Assembly (NCBI GenBank): GCA_022779485.1
Contig: JALFTC010000016.1
Coordinates: 1 to 59,779 of the forward strand
Direction of reading: 5' to 3'
From: Ruminococcus sp.
GTDB taxonomy: Bacteria > Bacillota > Clostridia > Oscillospirales > Acutalibacteraceae
Length of the DNA: 59,779 bases
Shown here: piece by piece, positions 25,135 through 33,034 of the stretch
Layout: each line of letters starts with the position of its first letter
Position numbering within the stretch: the stretch's first letter is position 1
Position numbers and translations under genes: made by a program
Notes under the pieces: generated by a model
What the model was told of the DNA's origin: nothing
What the model saw: the letters and a program-made list of their open reading frames with translations, nothing else
Database searches by the model: none

Positions 25135-26760
25135 GTGAAAAAGATATTTTCTTTGATTTTAATCATTATTTTTGCACTTAGTACCATTACTGTACAGGGT
25201 GTTTCGGGAGCAGAAACCTATGACATAACTGTTTCTGACGGAACCGAAGAATCCTTGCAGTCAGCACTTTACAGAGCGAAAGATGTAGCAACTGCCAAGG
25301 ATCCATATGTAATCCATGTTACAAAGAGTATGTCCATTTCAAGAGGATTAAGTGTGTATTCAAACACAAAGATTGTTTCCGATAAGGGAGTGGTATATAC
25401 AAGGGTTATGCCAAAAGATACCAAAAAGGTTATGCTCAGATTCGGTGACCTTGGTAGTTATTCCTCAGGCTATTACTACAAAAACATCACAATCCAAGGC
25501 GGTGTATGGAACGGAAACGGCACAAAAAAAGATAAAGGTTTTTGCATTTTCAAACTTGCCCACGCACAAAATGTTAAACTCATCGGCTGCACTTTCCAAA
25601 AGGATGTTGAAGGTCATATGGTAGAGGTTGGAGCAGTTAATAATATGGTTGTTAAGAAATGTACCTTCAAAGACCACATTTCCCTTGATGCATCCTATGA
25701 ACACGAAGAAGCACTCCAGCTTGATGTAAATCTTAAAAAGACAACAGAAATGGGCAACTTTGACAAGTATCAGAACAAAAACATAACTGTAACAGGCTGT
25801 AAATTCAACAATGTTGGTCGTGGAGTTGGCTCACACAACAGCGTTGAGGGTTTGTATTTTACAAATATGCACATAGATAACAACACCTTTACAAATCTGA
25901 AAAGCTATGCTGTGTCCTGTGTAAATTATAGGAATTCCACCATTAAGGATAATGATATGTTATCCTGTGGCGGAGGTATTCTGTTTATGAATATTAAAAA
26001 TAACTATAAATCCTGCACCAACTCCTATGTTATGAAAAATTGGAAATTAAAGCTTAACACAAAGAAGGATAATACTGTTATTTCCGGAAACACAATTAAG
26101 CAAATTGTAACTAAAGAGGACGCTAAAAGTATAATCCTGTTCGGTGACCAAGTTCCCGCCAATTACAAGGACAGATACATCAAGGGCGACCACTGTATTA
26201 ACGGCGTCACATTATACGACAATACAATTTATACACCAAAGTACACTGCAATTCTTTTGAATGACGCAAAAAATTGTAAGGTCAATAATAATAAGGTTTA
26301 TTATACCGGTAAGGGAAACACCTGTTACGGAATTTTCTTGCAGGATAAGTGCAACGGCACATCTGTTACAAATAACAAGATTGATAAGTGCTTTGACGGA
26401 ATTGCGATAACAGACTCAAATTCTCTGAAAGTAAATTCCAATACTATTACTTCAAGCAAAAGAAACGGTATCTACTGCAAGGGAACAAAAGGAAGTGTTC
26501 TCAAGAAAAATAAAATTAGTAATTCAACTTCACAGGGTATGTATTTTACAAAAGCAAAGGCAACTGTTACCGGATGTAAAATAAATAATGTTTTGACACA
26601 TCACGGTATTAATACAAACAGCAAGGATTGCGACCTTAAGATTACCGGTTGTACAATAAAGAATTGTATGCAATACGGAATAGCGATATCACAGGGAAAA
26701 GCCACAATCAAAAATTGCAAATTCAGCGGAAATAAAAGCGGTAATATTTACAAAGGATAA
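25135..26760 (+). CDS. Secreted right-handed beta-helix protein
   Basis: 541 residues from a GTG at 25,135 (GGGGGTTATTTT upstream). Signal peptide to about residue 26. The rest shows many PbH1-type turns (KLIGCTFQKD, VKKCTFKDH, VTGCKFNNV, IDNNTFTNL, IKDNDMLSC, VNNNKVYYTG, VTNNKIDKC, ITGCTIKNC), the pattern of pectate-lyase-like parallel beta-helices. It may bind or cleave an acidic or host polysaccharide. I see no assured catalytic triad, so it could be a lyase, an isomerase or a binder. It is a single gene ending in an unusual terminator. It has no dockerin. Confidence 0.85.
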   Translation: MKKIFSLILIIIFALSTITVQGVSGAETYDITVSDGTEESLQSALYRAKDVATAKDPYVIHVTKSMSISRGLSVYSNTKIVSDKGVVYTRVMPKDTKKVMLRFGDLGSYSSGYYYKNITIQGGVWNGNGTKKDKGFCIFKLAHAQNVKLIGCTFQKDVEGHMVEVGAVNNMVVKKCTFKDHISLDASYEHEEALQLDVNLKKTTEMGNFDKYQNKNITVTGCKFNNVGRGVGSHNSVEGLYFTNMHIDNNTFTNLKSYAVSCVNYRNSTIKDNDMLSCGGGILFMNIKNNYKSCTNSYVMKNWKLKLNTKKDNTVISGNTIKQIVTKEDAKSIILFGDQVPANYKDRYIKGDHCINGVTLYDNTIYTPKYTAILLNDAKNCKVNNNKVYYTGKGNTCYGIFLQDKCNGTSVTNNKIDKCFDGIAITDSNSLKVNSNTITSSKRNGIYCKGTKGSVLKKNKISNSTSQGMYFTKAKATVTGCKINNVLTHHGINTNSKDCDLKITGCTIKNCMQYGIAISQGKATIKNCKFSGNKSGNIYKG

Positions 26761-26787
26761 TTAAATCATAAATAACACAAAATAAAA

Positions 26788-26840
26788 AGGGGAAGTGCAG
26801 AAACCTATCGTCACGATAGAGTAACGCACTTCCTCTTATT
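26788..26840 (+). terminator. Terminator with a nested second hairpin
   Basis: Outer arms AGGGGAAGTGC and GCACTTCCTCT enclose an inner perfect hairpin CTATCGT/ACGATAG. A TTATTATTTT tail follows. It ends the beta-helix gene. Confidence 0.7.
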
Positions 26841-26870
26841 ATTTTGGTGCAGTGATACCCACCATAAACT

Positions 26871-27006
26871 ATGTCATTTTGAGGGAGGAATATGAAAGGA
26901 AAGCAGTAGTGCCTAAACCGACACTAATAGGTTATATGAAAGTATGATTTCTATAACAAAATGAGTGGTAGAGATGGGGGATTCCTCGACAAGCTTGGAA
27001 TGACAG
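26871..27006. repeat. Palindromic intergenic repeat related to family A flank
   Basis: Ends are inverted: ATGTCATTTTGAGGGAGGAAT at the left and ATTCCTCGACAAGCTTGGAATGACAG at the right (imperfect). The core at 26,891-26,940 (GAAAGGAAAGCAGTAGTGCC, then CGACACTAATA) is nearly identical to 44,143-44,191. It fills the gap between the beta-helix gene and the ABC transporter operon; no gene is visible in it. Confidence 0.7.
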
Positions 27007-27054
27007 TTTTGTGGCTGGGAATAACATATACTTTTTCACTATTACCTCATACCT

Positions 27055-27084
27055 AAAAAAAGGGAGTTGTATTCACAACTCCCT
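27055..27084 (-). terminator. Terminator of the sugar ABC operon
   Basis: AGGGAGTTGT, ATTC loop, ACAACTCCCT (27,061-27,084), followed on the reverse strand by TTTTTT. It lies 30 bp past the last permease gene. Confidence 0.9.
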
Positions 27085-27113
27085 AATTTAGTACAATATT
27101 TAATTAACAGGAT

Positions 27114-27995
27114 TTATCCCTTAACAGCACCTGCAACAACACCCTCAATGATATACTTCTGACAAGCAAAGTAGAAGATAACAATTGGTACAATAGAAAG
27201 AACAATAAGAGCCATAATGGCACTTGTGTCTGTGTGTCCGTAGCTACCGTTTAGGTACTGAATATGTATTGGGATAGTCTTGTATTTACCCTTGTCAAGG
27301 ATGAGGTAGGGCAGGAGGTAGTCATTCCAAATCCACATTGTTTCAAGAATACCAACTGAAATAAAGGTTGGTTTCATAATTGGGAGAACAACGCTGAAGA
27401 ATGTTCTGATAGGACCTGCACCGTCAACATCGGCAGCCTCTTCAATTTCAACAGGAATACTCTTGACAAAGCCTGTGAACATAAACACCGCCAAGCCTGC
27501 GCCAAAACCAAGGTAGATAATCAAAATACCCCAAGGAGTTGTCAGGTTAAGTGTGTCGGCTGTCTTTGAAAGTGTGAACATAACCATCTGGAAAGGTACA
27601 ACCATTGAGAAAATGCAGAAATAGTAAATGATTTTGCAAACAAGGCTGTTTGACCTTGACAGATACCATGCACACATTGATGTACAGAAGAGTATTAGGA
27701 AAACACCGCCGACTGTAATGAACAAGCTGCACAGAATGGTCTTGTAGAATGGGAAGTTGCCGTAGAACATACCTGTGATGTAGCTTTTAAAGCCGTAGAA
27801 GGTATCAGCATTTGGCAGGGCAAAAAGCTCCGTGCTGATGCCGGCATTTGTCTTAAAGGAGTTCATCACAACAACAACGATTGGCATTACATAGAATATT
27901 GAAACAACCGTGAACAAAACTGTGAGGATTTTCATACCCAAAGTTTGCTTCTTTTTAGGTGCCTTTTCCTTTGTTTTAGCCTGTACTTTTGCCAT
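27114..27995 (-). CDS. Sugar ABC transporter permease, MalG type
   Basis: 293 residues, six membrane helices, with the BPD permease loop EIEEAADVDGAGPIRTFFSVVLPIMKP near residues 190-215 that contacts the ATPase. The basic N-terminus AKTKEKAPKKKQTLG precedes helix 1. It is the second permease of a MalFG-like importer, taking up maltodextrins or another oligosaccharide. It overlaps the upstream permease stop codon by one base. No ATPase gene is nearby; the usual shared MsiK-type ATPase is probably elsewhere. Substrate is not shown by sequence. Confidence 0.93.
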   Translation of the reverse strand: MAKVQAKTKEKAPKKKQTLGMKILTVLFTVVSIFYVMPIVVVVMNSFKTNAGISTELFALPNADTFYGFKSYITGMFYGNFPFYKTILCSLFITVGGVFLILFCTSMCAWYLSRSNSLVCKIIYYFCIFSMVVPFQMVMFTLSKTADTLNLTTPWGILIIYLGFGAGLAVFMFTGFVKSIPVEIEEAADVDGAGPIRTFFSVVLPIMKPTFISVGILETMWIWNDYLLPYLILDKGKYKTIPIHIQYLNGSYGHTDTSAIMALIVLSIVPIVIFYFACQKYIIEGVVAGAVKG

Positions 27996-28870
27996 TATTG
28001 CTGCACCTCCCTCTTTCTTGTAATTGCAAGCTGTGCAAGGGCAATTACAACAACAATAACGAAGAAGATAACTGCCTCGGCTTGACCAACACCGCGGGAA
28101 TTTGCATTGGAATAGAAGGTGTTGTAGATATTAAGCGCCATCATTTCCGTCTGATAAATCATTGTTCCGCTTTCGGAAACCACACCCGGCGCACCGCCTG
28201 TGAGGGCAAGATTCTGGTCGAATAGTTTGAATGAGTTTGTAAGTGTAAGGAATGTACAAATGGTGATAGAAGGCATCATCATTGGTATTGTAACATTCTT
28301 TAGTAACTGCTTTTTATTTGCACCGTCAATTTTTGCAGCCTCATACAAATCGCTGGGTACACTTTGGAAACCGGCTATGTAAATAATCATCATATATCCG
28401 GCTTGTTGCCAACACATCAGTATTACCAGTCCCCAAAAACCAAAGGTTGAGTTAAGGGCAAGGTTTGTGCCGTAGTGCTTTAGTACACCGTTGAAAATCT
28501 GTTGCCAGATAAAACCAAGGATAATACCGCCAATGAGGTTAGGCATAAAGAATACAGTTCTGAAAACATTAGAACCTCTTATGCCAAGTGTCAGAGCATA
28601 AGCAACAAAGAAAGCTATAAGGTTAATAAGCACAACTGATACCACAACAAACAGTGCGGTAAACCAGAACGAACGGAGAAAGCCCTCGTTTTCAAAAGCC
28701 TTAACATAGTTGTCAAGTCCTATAAACTTTGCGTTGCTTGTTGTTCTGAATTTACAAAAGGAAAGATATACACCGCTGAAAAAGGGATATATAAAACCAA
28801 TTATAAAGGCTGCAAATGTTGGAAGTACAAATATAAGTGAATAAATTTTTCTTTTGGGTTTTCTAAACAT
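27995..28870 (-). CDS. Sugar ABC transporter permease, MalF type
   Basis: 291 residues, six helices, EAA loop LYEAAKIDGANKKQLLKNVTIPMMMP. It lacks the large periplasmic loop of E. coli MalF, as usual in Firmicutes. Translation is coupled to the following permease through a TAATG overlap. It is preceded by a terminator-like hairpin after the binding-protein gene, a common way to make more binding protein than permease. It forms the membrane channel with the MalG-type protein. Confidence 0.93.
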   Translation of the reverse strand: MFRKPKRKIYSLIFVLPTFAAFIIGFIYPFFSGVYLSFCKFRTTSNAKFIGLDNYVKAFENEGFLRSFWFTALFVVVSVVLINLIAFFVAYALTLGIRGSNVFRTVFFMPNLIGGIILGFIWQQIFNGVLKHYGTNLALNSTFGFWGLVILMCWQQAGYMMIIYIAGFQSVPSDLYEAAKIDGANKKQLLKNVTIPMMMPSITICTFLTLTNSFKLFDQNLALTGGAPGVVSESGTMIYQTEMMALNIYNTFYSNANSRGVGQAEAVIFFVIVVVIALAQLAITRKREVQQ

Positions 28871-28891
28871 AACATTTGCCTTTCATATTTT

Positions 28892-28920
28892 GAAAAAGGG
28901 GGAGCGTTGTCGCTCCCCCT
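28892..28920 (-). terminator. Leaky attenuator between binding protein and permeases
   Basis: AGGGGGAGCG, ACAA-type loop and CGCTCCCCCT on the reverse strand followed by TTTTTC. It lies between the SBP stop and the MalF start, so it should lower permease transcription relative to the SBP. Confidence 0.8.
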
Positions 28921-28954
28921 GTCCGACAGATTAATACATAAGCGGTTAATTTAA

Positions 28955-29884
28955 TTAGCCGTTAGCCTTTGCGTACTCAGTTTTCCAACCGTCAACGAAA
29001 GCCTTAACAACATCGTCCCACTTACCTGTGCCGGCTGCATACTGTGTAAGAGCTGTACCTACACCGTTTTTCCAGTCTTCACTTGGCATTGTTGTGAAGT
29101 TCCAGGATACAGGTTCCTTACCTGCTGCTGTGTATTCTGTGTCAGCCTTAACGAATACATTTGTTGCTTCCTTAGCATTCTTGAAAGGAATTACAAATCC
29201 CATATCGTCAGCCATAGCCTTTGTACCCTTGTCAGAGGATACGCACCACTTCATAAAGTCAAGAGTTGCCTTCTGGTCAGCTTCACTTGAGTTCTTGTTA
29301 ACTACCCAGTAGTTTTCAGAGCCTGTGCAAAGTCCCTGATTCTCTTCGCCCTCAGCACCAATGTAAATTGGGAGCATACCAAGGTCATCGTCCTTCATAC
29401 CGTTTTCTGTAAGGATACCGTATTCCCAAGAACCGTTCTGGAAGAATACTGCTTCGCCCTTAAAGAATTCTGTTTCAGCGTCTGCACCTGTCTTGCTTGC
29501 AAGGTCAGTTGGCTTACAGGTAGAGTCTGTGATGTAGAGGTCAAAGATTTGCTTGTAGTTGTCAAGGAATGTACCCTTGATTGCGTCAGTAGATGTGATG
29601 TTGTCTGCCTTGTACTCATAGTAGATTGGGAGGTTGGCAAGGTGAGTCTTGAATCTCCAGTCAGAAGAACCGTCCATACCTGTTGATGCGAAAGCACCCT
29701 TAACGCCGAGAGCCTTAGCATTCTTCTGAATTTCGTCAGCAACAGTCTTTAGTTTATCAAAGCTGTTGAGGTCTTCAATCTTCTTAACTGATGAGAAGTC
29801 AGAGTCAAAATACTTCTGAAGTAATGTCTTGTTGTAGATGATACCGTAGGATTCGATAACATAAGCAATACCCTTAACAGTACT
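28955..29884 (-). pseudogene. Sugar-binding protein gene, 5' end missing
   Basis: An open reading frame of about 310 codons runs from about 29,884 to the stop at 28,955. Its last part aligns by pattern with extracellular solute-binding proteins (family 1): GIAYVIESYGIIYNKTLL, DGSSDWRFKTHLANLP, VFFQNGSWEYGIL, CTGSENYWVVNKNS, and the C-terminal GWKTEYAKANG. Full-length proteins are about 400-450 residues with a lipoprotein signal, so about 100 residues, the start codon and the promoter are lost. The next base pairs belong to a different gene on the other strand. In the intact form it would deliver oligosaccharide to the MalFG-type permeases. Confidence 0.85.
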
Positions 29885-29892
29885 CCTGTTAA
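29874..29892. other. Rearrangement or assembly junction at a 7-bp inverted repeat
   Basis: TTAACAG-TACTC-CTGTTAA sits exactly where the SBP coding frame (reverse) ends and the DUF624-like frame (forward) begins. Both genes lack their 5' parts here. Short inverted repeats at such joins are typical of inversions, of deletions, and of chimeric reads or amplification artefacts. Confidence 0.75.
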
Positions 29893-30296
29893 TGATGTTG
29901 CACTATGTACCCATTATGTCAGTTACTTATGACCTTAAAATCAAGGATGTTTACAAAAATTCCTTTCTACTTGTTTTCGGAAAAATAGTTCGGAATATTA
30001 TTGCACTGATTTCTGTTGCAATTCCTGCTTTTGCAATTTTCTTTGGTGTAATGTTTACAGATGGGGTATGGTTCTATATAACAGGAATTTTGGCAATTCT
30101 CATTATTCCACTACTGTACAGCTACATTTCAATCAGCATTGTTGCAAAGGGACTTCAGGACACAGTTGGTTCATTTACGGTAGACCCCAAAAAGCCACAG
30201 CCTGTGGTCATTGAGGAATACGAAAAGGAAGTTGCAAATAAGTCCGAAAGCGACTATGTTTTTATTAACGGTAAAATGGTTAAAAGGGATAAATAA
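29886..30296 (+). pseudogene. 3' fragment of a DUF624/YesL-like membrane protein gene
   Basis: About 136 codons in frame from the junction; internal ATGs at 29,892 and 29,895 are not true starts. HYVPIMSVTYDLKIKDVYKNS, three hydrophobic segments and the C-terminal FINGKMVKR closely parallel YYVPLMTVTFDLSLKNIYKNS and FHNGKMIKR of the intact gene at 51,191-52,141. YesL-like proteins often neighbour sugar ABC transporters, so this may once have stood next to the SBP gene. The N-terminal two or three helices are missing. Confidence 0.85.
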
Positions 30297-30311
30297 AAAA
30301 TGAGTAAATAA

Positions 30312-30342
30312 AAAGATGGGACATTTTTCGTCCCATCTTTTT
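30312..30342. terminator. Bidirectional terminator between DUF624 fragment and folT
   Basis: AAGATGGGA, CATTTTTCG loop and TCCCATCTT followed by six T; AT-rich on the other side too. Confidence 0.85.
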
Positions 30343-30368
30343 TAATAATCTATATTGTTTAATATTGT

Positions 30369-30950
30369 TTAAGAAACTCTTTTCAGTACATTCGCCCTGT
30401 TCAAAGCCTTTACTATAAATACAATTATAAAGCCCTGTACAATAGACCAAGGAATTAGCAGGGATGCCCTGAACATAAACAGCTGAAAATAGGTAAGGCC
30501 GTAGAACATATAGATAAAGTATGTGTTAATAGCCAAACCGCCGAAAATTGTTGCACATACCTGGCAAATACCGGCTCTTACAAAACCGATTTTCTCGTTG
30601 TACAGGATAATTCCCATAATCAAACCTTCAACCATATAACCGGCTGTGATGCCCGGTGTAAAGCTTGCCCCCGGCGGTGCAAATACATAGGAAAGTACAT
30701 CACCTAAACCTGCAACTACCATTGAACAAAGTGGTCCGAAGTAGTAGGCGATTATAGCCATAGGCAGGAATCTAAAGCCTATCTTAACATAAGGGTTAAA
30801 GGCAAGTACAAAGTTGCCGAACATACCCAAAATAACCCTAAGAGCAAGCAGCATTGCAATAATTGCAATGGACTGAACCTTGCCAAGCTCCTTTGCCGAA
30901 GAAGCAAATTTCCCCGGTATTTTCTTAAAAAAATTCACAAAACTATCCAT
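30369..30950 (-). CDS. folT: Folate-specific ECF transporter S component
   Basis: 193 residues, about six helices. FolT-like features include VKIGFRFLPMAIIAYYFGPL and the GITAGYMVEGLIMGIILY segment. It binds folate outside and works with the shared EcfA/A'/T module, not encoded in this window. The ATG follows AGGAGGTTAAATA. A THF riboswitch, a terminator and a dedicated promoter lie directly upstream, which strongly supports the folate assignment. Confidence 0.92.
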   Translation of the reverse strand: MDSFVNFFKKIPGKFASSAKELGKVQSIAIIAMLLALRVILGMFGNFVLAFNPYVKIGFRFLPMAIIAYYFGPLCSMVVAGLGDVLSYVFAPPGASFTPGITAGYMVEGLIMGIILYNEKIGFVRAGICQVCATIFGGLAINTYFIYMFYGLTYFQLFMFRASLLIPWSIVQGFIIVFIVKALNRANVLKRVS

Positions 30951-31022
30951 TATTTAACCTCCTTATTTTAGGTTACAGGCGTTAAATAATACCGATTTTA
31001 TCACTTGTAAGAAAAAATCAGT

Positions 31023-31053
31023 AAAAAAGACGGGAGCCCAAAAAGCTCCCGTC
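31023..31053 (-). terminator. Riboswitch-controlled terminator before folT
   Basis: GACGGGAGC, TTTTTGG loop and GCTCCCGTC on the reverse strand followed by TTTTTT. It is placed between the THF aptamer and the folT ribosome binding site, so THF binding would end transcription here. Confidence 0.92.
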
Positions 31054-31054
31054 G

Positions 31055-31217
31055 ATAGTTTAACTCTGTAACAGCGGGATGCGAAACTGTAACCGCAGGT
31101 AAGGAAACACCGAACAAATCACAAAAAAATTAATTAATTCAGTATTTACCAAGCCTTTCGTTTCTCCGGCAACTCCCCGTCCGAAGAACACTTTACGCTC
31201 CAGTTTCTACTCTGTGA
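31055..31217 (-). ncRNA. THF (folate) riboswitch aptamer with an enlarged variable arm
   Basis: Reverse strand shows the THF-riboswitch words in order: CAGAGTAGA, GAGCGTAAAGTG, GGACGGGGAGTTGCC, GAAACGAA, then after an unusually long AT-rich arm TGCGGTTACAGTTTCGCATCCCGCTG. These match the folT-type THF class: GAGTAGA, GCGTTAAGTG, GTTGCC...ACGAA, and GCGG...GCATCCCGCTG. The arm between ACGAA and CTGCGG (about 31,100-31,155) contains the family C mini-element. Because its ends are inverted, it can extend a stem rather than break the aptamer. It controls folT by the terminator just downstream. Confidence 0.85.
31101..31150. mobile_element. Short family C foldback element inside the THF riboswitch
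   Basis: GGAAACACCGAACAAATC on the left and, inverted and more decayed, AATTAATTCAGTATTTACC on the right. The left arm matches the end of the 172-bp element at 1,807 at all but three positions. It lies in the variable arm of the THF aptamer. Confidence 0.55.
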
Positions 31218-31225
31218 ACAAATTT

Positions 31226-31253
31226 ATTATATCACTTTGCAGGATATTGTCAA
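31226..31253 (-). promoter_or_regulatory. SigmaA promoter of the THF riboswitch-folT unit
   Basis: TTGACA (31,248-31,253), 16-bp spacer and TATAAT (31,226-31,231) on the reverse strand, 10 bp before the aptamer. Confidence 0.88.
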
Positions 31254-31266
31254 CAAAAATCTCAAT

Positions 31267-31938
31267 TTATATGATTCCTGCAAAAATCAAGAGAACAAGT
31301 ATAAGCGTTGCAACAATAAATGCAGAAACAATAATGAGAATAATTGTGTTTGTCTTGAAGTTTTCGTTGTCAGCACTTTCTCTCCTTGGTACAAGTCCCG
31401 ATTTTCTAAGTGCTGTAACAACACCCTTGTAAAGGAGAAGAATCAAAGCAGAGTTTAAAGCACCCTTAATTGCGTTAAACGGAATTAGTAAAGGAAGGAA
31501 CAAATCGAGAACAGCCTCTCTTGGCATACCAAAGAAAATCGGCGTCATAATGTAGTTCCAAAGTAGCATTACAGCAATCAGGCACAGCGAGCCTGCAACA
31601 AGACCGATAATAGCCCTTGAAAGGGTTTTCTTCTTGTAATAAACAACAGATGCAACGCCGATAAATACACCGGACGCAAGGAAATTCATAAGAAAACCGA
31701 TAATACCTGTGGTGCTGATTGTCACCATTTCAACAAAGCATACCACAACAGCCATAGCAAGACCTGCAATAGGGCCAAAGATAAATCCGCCGATTGTAAG
31801 GATAACATCCTTTGGCTCGTAGGTGAGAAATCCACCAATATCAGGGATTCTGATGAGAATGTCTGACGCAATGGCGATTGCTGTGAGCATAGCCATTGAG
31901 CACAATGACTTAATACGCTCGGATGATGTTTTTGCCAT
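31267..31938 (-). CDS. ribU: Riboflavin-specific ECF transporter S component
   Basis: 223 residues. RibU signature segments: FLTYEPKDVILTIGGFIFGPIAGLAM, MNFLASGVFIGV, and TPIFFGMPREAVLDLFLPLLIPFNAIKGALN. Six helices form the S-component fold. An extra C-terminal helix (about 197-222) after an RRESADNENFKT linker is longer than usual. It imports riboflavin with the shared ECF module. An FMN riboswitch and terminator lie upstream. The ATG follows CGGAGGTCATATTATT. Confidence 0.95.
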   Translation of the reverse strand: MAKTSSERIKSLCSMAMLTAIAIASDILIRIPDIGGFLTYEPKDVILTIGGFIFGPIAGLAMAVVVCFVEMVTISTTGIIGFLMNFLASGVFIGVASVVYYKKKTLSRAIIGLVAGSLCLIAVMLLWNYIMTPIFFGMPREAVLDLFLPLLIPFNAIKGALNSALILLLYKGVVTALRKSGLVPRRESADNENFKTNTIILIIVSAFIVATLILVLLIFAGII

Positions 31939-31983
31939 AATAATATGACCTCCGTAAAATAAATATTACAGCTTAGTCGTCAC

Positions 31984-32012
31984 AAAAAAATCCCCACAGT
32001 AATCTGTGGGGA
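31984..32012 (-). terminator. Riboswitch-controlled terminator before ribU
   Basis: TCCCCACAG, ATTA-type loop and CTGTGGGGA on the reverse strand followed by seven T, between the FMN aptamer and the ribU ribosome binding site. Confidence 0.92.
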
Positions 32013-32069
32013 ATAAAAGAGCGTAGTAAACACCTAAAAGGCGTATAATCATATGTATATGAAATATGC

Positions 32070-32184
32070 GTATCCTCTTTCATCCGGACTATACCGTCGG
32101 TATTGGAATTTCACCAATTCAACCCAAAAAGGCTCGTGGACTTTACCACCGGTGGGGAATTTCACCCCGCCCCGAAGACAACTA
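32070..32184 (-). ncRNA. FMN riboswitch (RFN element) controlling ribU
   Basis: Reverse strand contains CTTCGGGGCGGGGTGAAATT, CCCCACCGGTGGTAAAGTCC, ACGAGCC, then TTGGTGAAATTCCAATACCG, ACGGTATAGTCCGGATGAAAG and AGGATACGC. This is the full RFN consensus in the right order. FMN binding should favour the terminator at 31,984-32,012 and stop ribU transcription. Confidence 0.97.
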
Positions 32185-32197
32185 TTCTGTTAATAAA

Positions 32198-32225
32198 ATT
32201 ATATCATTTTATCAAATTTTGTCAA
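32198..32225 (-). promoter_or_regulatory. SigmaA promoter of the FMN riboswitch-ribU unit
   Basis: TTGACA (32,220-32,225), 16-bp spacer and perfect TATAAT (32,198-32,203) on the reverse strand, just before the aptamer. Confidence 0.88.
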
Positions 32226-32275
32226 GTCGTTTTTTATGATATGTAATATGCTCTTAGTATAATATGTATTATTTC

Positions 32276-33034
32276 TTAGGTTGTTAAAAATTTCTTTAAT
32301 TCTATAATTTTTCTTTTCCATTCCTTTGTAACCCTGTAACTGTCCCTGATTTTTGAACAGGTCATTACAAAGGTTTCCTTGTCATAATAATTCTCTTTTA
32401 GAAAATTAAATACCTTTTCACTATCAAAACTAAAGAGTTCAGCAGTCAGCCAAGCCTTTGCCATTTTCACATAGTAATGTTCATTGTCAATATTTTTCAG
32501 CCTGTGTAGAATTTCATCAAAATACTTTTCGTCACCCTTGTACTGAAACATTGTGATAATTCCGTACCTAATAGCCCAAGGATTGCTTGAATTAAGGTAT
32601 TTTTCTATATAAGAAAAATATTTTTCCTTATACTTTTTAAAATCTCTGCTTTTACCACTGCAGGAGTCGCAAACAGCCCAGTTGTTTATCCTGGGCACAA
32701 AGCTGTCATAAAGACTGCAAAAGTCCTCATAACTACTTGTTTTTATGTTGCCCAGAACTATTCCGTAAAGCAAAGCCTCCTCATAGTAATTGTCCTTGGG
32801 GAAGAGGAGAAAGCTCCGAGGATTTCCCTTTGCAATATATTTTCCAAGCTCCCTTAAAAAGGGCATCCTTATTCCGATAAAGTAGTCCTTTTCCTTGGTG
32901 GGAACAAGCTTGCTGTGAAAATCTCTGTATTTTAAATCAGCATTATTCTTCAAAAAAAGAATAATGCTGTCATAGTCATTTTCAGTCCAATTATCTAATA
33001 TAAACTGTTCCATTATAATTTTTATACTTTCCAT
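32276..33034 (-). CDS. DNA alkylation repair (AlkD-like HEAT) protein
   Basis: 252 residues from ATG 33,034, overlapping the end of tarJ by 13 bp; an ATG at 33,013 is an alternative with no better ribosome binding site. All-helical with HEAT-like repeats. Family features: MPFLRELGKYIAKGNPRSFL, EEALLYGIVLG, NNWAVCDSCSGK, NPWAIRYGIITMFQY, and YYVKMAKAWLTAELF. AlkD-type proteins remove N3/N7-alkylated purines or act on other adducts. It is read from the tar transcript. Activity cannot be judged from the motifs alone. Confidence 0.85.
   Translation of the reverse strand: MESIKIIMEQFILDNWTENDYDSIILFLKNNADLKYRDFHSKLVPTKEKDYFIGIRMPFLRELGKYIAKGNPRSFLLFPKDNYYEEALLYGIVLGNIKTSSYEDFCSLYDSFVPRINNWAVCDSCSGKSRDFKKYKEKYFSYIEKYLNSSNPWAIRYGIITMFQYKGDEKYFDEILHRLKNIDNEHYYVKMAKAWLTAELFSFDSEKVFNFLKENYYDKETFVMTCSKIRDSYRVTKEWKRKIIELKKFLTT

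Noticed and set aside
28955..29677. A complete 240-residue protein starting at ATG 29,677
   Set aside because: The same frame extends to about 29,884 with solute-binding-protein sequence, so the internal Met is not the start.
29892..30296. A complete 134-residue membrane protein starting at ATG 29,892
   Set aside because: The reading frame continues upstream to the junction, there is no ribosome binding site, and the intact paralogue at 51,191 shows that the N-terminal half is missing.
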